This document shows, piece by piece, positions 57,694-64,000 of a stretch of DNA of 64,000 nucleotides (position 1 is the first letter of the stretch; the number at the start of each line of letters is the position of its first letter). The position numbers were made by a program, and so were the translations under genes. The notes under the pieces were generated by a model. The model saw only the letters and a program-made list of their open reading frames with translations, was not told the DNA's origin and did no database searches. This DNA comes from Tolypeutes matacus (lineage: Eukaryota; Chordata; Mammalia; Cingulata; Chlamyphoridae): positions 20,766,887 through 20,830,886 of the forward strand of contig JAKSZT010054396.1 in the NCBI GenBank assembly GCA_026826555.1, written 5' to 3'.

Positions 57694-59203
57694 AATTTTA
57701 AAGATCTTCCCCATTATGAGATTTTAAAACATTTTTTCTTATTTTAGAAACTTTAAACTTTTATTTTCATATTTAGGTATTTGATCTATTAAGAATTTAT
57801 GCTAATGTAAAGTGTGAGGTATAGAAACTAATTTATTTGTTTCCTTATGGCTACCTTGTTATTCTCATATAATATCCTGAATAACCTCTTTTCCACACTG
57901 ACTCAAAATAGTTTTTATCATATATTAGATTTGATTCTATACTACATACAAACCCAGATGAATTTCAATTTCTAGATATTCACTTATGCGCCATTTATCT
58001 CTATTCATGTAGTACTACAACATTATTTAAATTTTTAGAATTTTATAATATATTTCATTATCTTTTTTAGTTAGCCCCTTCTTGTTACTCTACTTTTTCA
58101 GATTTTTCCTCTTGGTAATTAATTTATTTTCCATAACAAAAGTGTTAGTTGGCCTCATTTCAAAATATATTAGAGAGGTATATTTATTGGGATCAGGCTA
58201 AATTTGTAGGTTAATTTGGAGAGAATTGACATCTTCAAAATGGTAAGTCAAAGAACATAAAATGCCTTTTGATTTGTTTAAAACATCTTTTTGCATCCTT
58301 GAGGCATGTTTTCTTCTTTTATCTTCTAACTGGTTGATGTTTATATACATTAAAGCTACTAATTTCTGTGTATTAATACTGAATCCTATTTTGTTTTAAT
58401 AGTTTTAAATTTTATTTTCTTAGGTTTTTCAAGTATCATATCACCTGCAAAAGTGATGGTTTTACCTCTTCTTTTCTAATTTGTCTACCTTTAATTTCTT
58501 TCTCTTGTCTAATTGTTTTGGCTAGTACTTTTTGAACAATATTAAAAAATAATGGTGATAGCATAATTATTTTATTCCTGACTCTGGTGAGAATTTGTCT
58601 AAAGTTTTCCCACTAGGCATCTTGCCAGCTTTTGGGTTGAGATAGATATATCTTATCATATTAAGGAAGTATCCATCAATTTGTTTTAATTGAGTATTTT
58701 TAATTAAGACTAAATATTAAACTTTATCATATGCCTTTTCAGCATCCTTGGAGATGATCACATGATTGTTCTCTATGGAGCTATTAAAATGATTGATTAC
58801 ATTAATCCACTTCCTAATATTGAATCAACCTTACATTCCTGGAATAAACCCCAATTTGTCATACAATATTTTCCTTTTATTGTGCTGTTGGATTATGTTT
58901 GCTGGTATTAATTAAGAACTTTTACATTGACATTCATATTCATGAGATTCAATTGTAGTTATCTTTCTGTGGCTAATCTTTGTTAGATGTTCTTATCAAT
59001 GCTTTTGCTTCATAAAATAATTTAGAGATTTTTCTCTTTTTCTGTGCTGCAGAATTTAAAGCTGGAATTTAAATAACGATGGAATGATGTGTTCTTTGGA
59101 GATTTTGTGGAATTCTTTTGTTACACTATCTGAACCTGACTGATGTTTTGATGGTAGGATAACATTTTGACAACTTTATTTCCTTAATGATAATTGGTCT
59201 GTT

Positions 59204-59958
59204 TAGATTTTCTGTCTCTCTCTTTTGTAAATATATTTTTATGACAGAAGATTGTTTTGTGAACTTACAAAACAATCATGCACGTGTAAAATTCCCATAC
59301 AATGCCCCTTCACTAATTCATCACACCATTGTGGAATATTTGTTACAGATTGTGAGATAATATTATCATACTATTACACTGTACATCTTTGGCATTGATG
59401 CAAGAATATTACAGTATTGCTGTTAACTATAATCCATAGGTTACATTAATTGTATTTTTCCCATGCTTCTCCACATTCCTACCACCCTGCAATAGTGATG
59501 TACATCCATTCAAGTTCACAAAAGGACATTCTTGCATTTGTGCTATCAACCACAATTCTTATCCACTTCTGGGAACCACAATTCTCATCCACCTCTGGGT
59601 TCACTGTTATTCAGTCCCTAGATTATTCTCTAGCTTTCTTTCAATTGACATTTATATCCCTAGACTACCTTTTTCAGCCACAATCCCATTTATAAACCAG
59701 CTGCTCCTCACTATAATGTGTTGTCATCAACTCTATCCATTTCCACACTTTTACAGCCAAGTTAATTAAAACTTCTATGTACATTAAGCATCAGTGCTCC
59801 TTCACAGCCCACCTCTTATCTCCTAATAACCTATACTCCAGGTTTTAACTCCATGCATTTATTCTTCGTATTTAGTTTATTACTGAGACCATGTAATATT
59901 TGTCATTTTGTGTCTGTCTTACTTCACTTAGCATAATGTCTTCAAGTAGATTTTCTGT
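59204..59958 (-). mobile_element. L1 3'-end insertion in old L1M, 12-bp TSD
   Basis: The insert at 59216-59946 is flanked by TAGATTTTCTGT (59204-59215 and 59947-59958). It contains antisense L1 3' UTR words, e.g. 'aaaacaatcatgca', 'cactgtacatctttggcat' and 'ttacttcacttagcataatg'. Confidence 0.8.
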
Positions 59959-60038
59959 TTCTTTTGAAGACTGTTTTGGTAAATTATATTTTCCTAGGAA
60001 ATTATTCATTTTATTCCAGCTTTCAGATTTATGTGTAT

Positions 60039-60364
60039 AGAAATGAGCAAAGCAACATTGATGCTCATAGTGGCATTATCCACAATTGCCAAAAGATGGC
60101 AGCAACCCAAGTGTCCATCAGGCGATGAATGGGTAAACAAAACGTGGTATATACATACAATGAAATATTATTCAGCCATAGAAAAGGAATGAAGTCCTGA
60201 TACATGTGACACATGGATGAACCTTAAAGACAACCTATTGAGTGAAATAAACCATACACAGTTAAACCATGGGCTATAGTTGATAGTACAATTATAAAAA
60301 AATGTGTTTTCTTCAATTGTAACAAATGTTCCACACCAATGGGGGAAAAAAGAAAGAAATGAGC
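60039..60364 (+). mobile_element. L1 3'-end insertion in old L1M, 10-bp TSD
   Basis: The insert at 60049-60354 is flanked by AGAAATGAGC (60039-60048 and 60355-60364). Plus-strand L1 3' UTR: 'cattatccacaattgcc', 'atgggtaaacaaaacgtgg', 'attattcagccatagaaaag', 'gttaaaccatgggctata', and an A-rich end. Confidence 0.85.
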
Positions 60365-60485
60365 GAGGTAGGCTCATATTATTAGTCTCATTTCCATGGT
60401 ATCTGTAGTTGTTTTTTACTTTATCATTTCTTATTTTGTATATTTCTGCTTTTTCTCTTTTGTCTGGATTACAGTAGCTACCAGT

Positions 60486-61039
60486 TGTAGCAGTTTGATA
60501 TTATTTATGAATTCCAAAAAAGGATTATGTCTGTAAACTGCTCTGTTCCTCTGGATGTGATCCCCTTTGATTGTATTAGGTTCAACTGAGTTGTCTTTGA
60601 TTAAATTATGTTAAGATTATGGCTATGATTTGACCATAGCAGTAGGGTGTAACTCAATTTAAGTCCCCAGTCCCTTGGTGGGCTATATAAAAGGACATTC
60701 ACTCAAGAAGACACACAGAAGATACATAGGAAGAGAGAGCTCCATAGATGCCAGAAGAGAGAACTTTGTCATGACATGGAAGAGGAGATAACTTTGATCC
60801 TGCAGCCCCAGGAAAAGAGATAAGCCCTATGCCAACCTGTAGCTGAGACAGAGGAAGAATTCTCACAGAGATCAGCAACCATTTTGTTTCAACTGTGGCA
60901 AGTGACTTTGGTGAGAAACCAACCTTGAGATGGACTCTTTAGGGCCTTGTAATTGTAAGCTTTTACCCCAAATATATACCCTTTATAAAAACCAACAGAT
61001 TTCTGATACTTTGCATCAGCCCCTCTTTTGGCTAATACA
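60486..61039 (+). mobile_element. Solo MaLR-like LTR in old L1M
   Basis: TGTAGCAG...CTAATACA, 554 bp. Same family as the LTRs at 26-29 kb. TATATAAAAG at about 60684-60693; the poly(A) signal has decayed to AAATATATACC near 60970. The flanks CCAGT and CTGGT could be a mutated 5-bp target duplication. No interior. Confidence 0.8.
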
Positions 61040-61215
61040 CTGGTTTATCTAATGTACTAAGTTTTTCCTAAAAATAAATCAATTTTTGAATTTAATTGTT
61101 CCATTGTTTTCTGTTTTCTAGGTAATTAATTTCTGTATGTAATAATGTATGTGATAATGTGTAATAATTTCTTCCTTTTGCTTCCTTTGGTTTCAATTTG
61201 TTGTTCTCTTTTGTA

Positions 61216-61590
61216 TTAGTTATCTATTGCTGCATAAGTTATTATCTCAAAACATAGTGGCTTTAAACAAAATAAGCATTTCCTTATCTCACACAGTTTC
61301 TAAGGGTCAGGAACCCAGGAGTGGCTTAACTGTGTGGTAATGGCTAGATCTTGGCATGAGGTAGCAGGCAAGCTGATGGCTGCCCACAGGCATCTGTAGG
61401 TTTGCCTGGGGCTGAGAGCTCCACATCCACAAGACTCCCTTGGATGTTAGCTGGAGACTTATGTTCCTCCCCATATTGGCCTTTCCACAAAGCTGCCTGA
61501 GCATCCTCAAGACATGCAACTGGCCTCCCCAGAGTGAGAAATCCAAGGCAGAAAGAGCAGGCAAGATGGAAGCCACAGTGTCTTTTTAAA
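61216..61590 (-). mobile_element. MLT1-like MaLR LTR fragment
   Basis: Opens 'tgtattagttatctattgct' and 'gctttaaacaaaataagcat' followed by 'ctcacacagtttctaaggg'. Typical antisense MLT1 5' segment, then diverges. Confidence 0.6.
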
Positions 61591-61756
61591 AATTATGTCT
61601 ATGCCTTTTATATTTGTTCTTTATTTAACAGATCAGTTTTATTAACACATGTTAATAAAGCATATCCATCAAAATTGTATAATCATTGGTATTTGGTATA
61701 ATTTCATAGCTGTGCATTCATCACTTCAATCATTTTTAGAGCATTTTCATTATTTC

Positions 61757-61789
<33 letters not shown>
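61757..61789. repeat. (AAT)n microsatellite in L1 3' UTR
   Basis: About 11 units, in the same L1 position as 45775-45813. Confidence 0.97.
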
Positions 61790-61797
61790 CAGATATA

Positions 61798-62158
61798 AAG
61801 GCAGTGGCCACCAGAGGTTGTAAGGGATGGGAGAGGGAAGAATATGTGTAATATGGGGGCATTTTCGGGACATTGGAGTTGTGCTGCATGACATTGCAGT
61901 AACTATACAGGCCATTGTATATTTTGTCATAACTTAACAAAATTGTGTTGGACAGAGTGTAAACTATAATGTAAACTGTAACCCATAGTTAGTAGCAATG
62001 CTTCAGTATGTGTTCATCAATTGTAACAAATGTACCACACTAATGAAGGATGTTATTAATGTGGGAAAGTGTGGGAGGGAGAGGGAATGGGTCATATGGG
62101 AATCCCCTATTTTTTTTTATGTAACATTTATGTAATCTAAAGCTTCTTTAAAAATAAA
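61798..62158 (+). mobile_element. Element A copy 3, inverted 3' end
   Basis: Reverse complement of the start of 56741-57130: 'gggaatcccctat', 'tgtaatctaaagcttcttta' and the tail 'aaaaataaaaatttt'. 5'-truncated. No target duplication was found around it. Confidence 0.75.
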
Positions 62159-62159
62159 A

Positions 62160-64000
62160 ATTTTGGCTTTTCAGTTCCCCTTACCCTTCCAAATAAATTG
62201 GTAATTGACTTTTTCCATTTCTGCAAAAAAGGCTGTTGAGATTTTATTGAGATTGCATTGAATATGTAAATCAGATTGGGAAGAATTGACATTTTAATGA
62301 TATATAGTCTTCCAATCCATGAACAAGGAATGTCCTTCCATTTATTTGAGTCTCTTTAGGTTTCTTTTAGAAATGTGTTATAGCTTTCTGAATATAAGTC
62401 CTTTATGTCCTTGGTTAAGTTTATTCCTAAATATTTGATTCTTTTAGTTGCTATTATAAGTGGAATTTTTTTTCTGATTTTCTCCTCACTTTGCTCATCA
62501 GCAGTGTATAGAAATGCTGTTGACTTTGGCATATCAAACTTGTATCCTGCCACTATGCTGAACTCGGCTATTAGTTCTAGTAGCTTTGTTGTGGAGTTTT
62601 CAGGATTTTCTAGATATAGGATCATATCATCAGCAAATAGTGAAAGTTTTACTTCTTCCTTTCCTATTTGGGTCCCTTTTATTTCTTTATCTAGCCTAGT
62701 TGCTCTAGATAGAACATCTAGCACAATATTGAATAACAGTGTTGACAGTGGGCATCCTTGTCTTGTTCCTGATCTCAGAGGGAAAGCTTTCAGTATGTCA
62801 CAGTTGAGTACAATGCTAGCTGTAGGTTTTTCACATATGCACTTTCTCATATTGAGAAAGTTTCCTTTTATTATCTTTTTTTTTTTTTTTGGAGTGTGTG
62901 TTTTATCAAGAAAGGATGTGGTAGTTTGGAAACTACCTTTTCTCCATCAATTGAGAAGATCATGTAATTTTTCTTCTTCAGTTTATTCATGTGGTTTATT
63001 ACACTAATTGATTTTCTAGTGTTGAACCACCCTTGCATACCTGGGATAAAACCCATTTGATCATGGTGTATAATTCTTTTAATGTGCTTTTGGATTCAGT
63101 TTGCAAGTATTTAGTTGAGGATTTTTGCCTCGATATTCATTAGAGATATTGAAATGTAATTTTCTTTTCATCATAGTATCTTTATCTGGTTTTGGTATTA
63201 GGGTAATGTTGGCTTCATAGAATTAGTTTGTGAGCATTCCTTCCTATTAATTTTTTTGGAAGAGCTTGAGCAAGACTGGTATCAGATCATCTTTGAATGA
63301 CTAGTAGAATTCACCTCTGAGGCCCTCTGGTCCTGGGCTTTTCATCTTTGGGAGATTTTTTTTTTTTTTTTTTTTACCGGGAGGTACCGGGGATTGAACC
63401 CCGGTCTCTCCATATGGTAGACGGACGACGAACCTTTTGAGCCACATCCGTTTCCCTTTGGGAGATTTTTGATGCTTGTTTCAATCTCTTGCCTTGTGAT
63501 TCTTTTGTTGAAGTCTTCTATTTATTCCAGGGTCAGTGAAATTGTTTGTGTGTTTCTAGGAATTTGTCCATCTTGTCTACATTTTCTAGTTTGTTTGTTT
63601 GTTTGTTTTTTTTGGTGTACAGTTGTTCATACTATCCTCTTATGATCTCTCTTATTTCTGTGGAGTCAGTGGTAATGTCCTCCCCCCTTCATTTCTGATT
63701 TTATTTATTAGTGTTTTTCTTTTTTTTCCTTTGTCAGTCTAGCTCAGGATTTGTCGATTTTATTGATCATGTCAAAGAATCAACTTTTGGTTTTGTTGAT
63801 TCTTTCAATTGTTTTTTTTGTTCTCAATTTCATTATTTCTGCACTGATCTTTACTATTTCTTTGCTTCGGTTTGGTTTGGGATTAGTTTGCTGTTCTTTT
63901 TCTATTTCCTCCAGGTGTGTAGTTAGGTCATCAATTTGACCTCTTTCTTCTTTTTAAATGTAAGCATTGAGGGCTATAAATTTCCCTCTCAGCACTGCCT
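62160..64000 (-). pseudogene. L1 ORF2 pseudogene, reverse-transcriptase part
   Basis: The minus-strand 62356-62850 frame of 164 codons carries GTRQGCPLS and the catalytic-box segment [15 protein letters not shown], then a [19 protein letters not shown] segment. It is the best preserved reverse-transcriptase piece in the window. 62871-63056 gives [20 protein letters not shown] and continues into the domain. Frame breaks at about 62851-62890 (A/T run), the SINE at 63361-63455, and several stops make it non-functional. The endonuclease end lies beyond the window. Confidence 0.88.
63346..63470 (-). mobile_element. DAS-like SINE in L1 ORF2 with 15-bp TSD
   Basis: Body 63361-63455, nearly identical in layout to 18011-18104: T run, 'accgggaggtaccgggg', 'attgaaccccggtctctcc', 'gagccacatccgtttcc'. 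A perfect duplication CTTTGGGAGATTTTT lies at 63346-63360 and 63456-63470. Confidence 0.95.

Larger units (their letters stand above)
57694..61215 (-). mobile_element. Old L1M body split by three later insertions
   Basis: A diverged antisense L1M ORF2/3' region. Landmarks: 'ttaatttggagagaattgac' near 58213, 'gcatccttggagatgatcac' near 58743, 'cacttcctaatattgaatc' near 58808, 'ttttggtaaattatattttcc' near 59973, and 'tccattgttttctgttttct' near 61100. It is interrupted at 59216-59946, 60049-60354 and 60486-61039 and resumes after each. No open ORF. Confidence 0.65.
61616..64000 (-). mobile_element. Chimeric L1 running off the window end (L1 copy 3)
   Basis: 61616-61790 is the same L1 3' terminus as 45631-45815. 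61798-62158 is a plus-strand piece of element A. From 62160 on, minus-strand L1 ORF2 sequence runs to the window end. Relative to copy 2, about 2 kb of 3' UTR and ORF2 end is replaced by the inverted 0.36-kb piece. A SINE lies at 63361-63455. Continues beyond 64000. Confidence 0.75.

Noticed and set aside
62405..63007. 200-codon plus-strand ORF, the longest in the window
   Set aside because: Directly antisense to the L1 reverse-transcriptase pseudogene, which has the recognisable motifs.

Overview
The window reads as mammalian, non-coding nuclear DNA. No long conserved ORF, spliced gene or structural RNA gene could be supported. The short SINEs resemble the tRNA-Ala-derived DAS-SINEs of armadillos: a tRNA-like head, an A/B-box arrangement, a GGTACCTCC-type junction and an A-rich tail. 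They are nested in L1 elements with short perfect target-site duplications (TSDs). This, plus the L1 3' UTR types, points to a xenarthran, most likely an armadillo. Family names are from memory of consensus sequences, not from a search.

Layout. 0-15 kb is mostly unassigned sequence with ancient MIR, MER5A and L2-era remnants, one long old L1M (8.5-10.9 kb), and two very short L1 3'-end insertions (4.3 and 11.0 kb) with 13-bp TSDs. 15.1-19.6 kb is a near-complete minus-strand L1 with a SINE in ORF1 and an internal deletion in ORF2. 20-25 kb holds MLT1-like and MIR remnants and an L1 3' end. 26.0-29.2 kb is a plus-strand ERVL/MaLR-like provirus. It has a 5' LTR, primer-binding-like site, internal region with a 60-bp in-phase tandem repeat, purine tract and 3' LTR, and a second solo LTR with a 5-bp TSD sits inside it. 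29-37 kb is largely unassigned.

37.0-39.2 kb is a long A-tailed repeat ('element A', probably an L1 3' UTR type) split by a solo LTR of a different retrovirus class. 40.2-40.8 kb is an isolated plus-strand L1 5' UTR. 42.1-42.6 kb looks like a conserved non-coding element. 44.8 kb has a SINE whose 5' end is an inverted fold-back duplication. 45.6-52.1 kb is a full-length but dead minus-strand L1 with two SINEs inside. 57.7-61.2 kb is an old L1M split in turn by two L1 fragments and an LTR, and 61.6-64.0 kb is a chimeric L1 running off the window.

All retroelement ORFs are broken, so nothing here is expected to act as a working gene system. The interest lies in the nested insertion record, the fold-back SINE, the repeat-encoding ERV interior, the LTR with paired E2F-like sites, and a few candidate enhancers.
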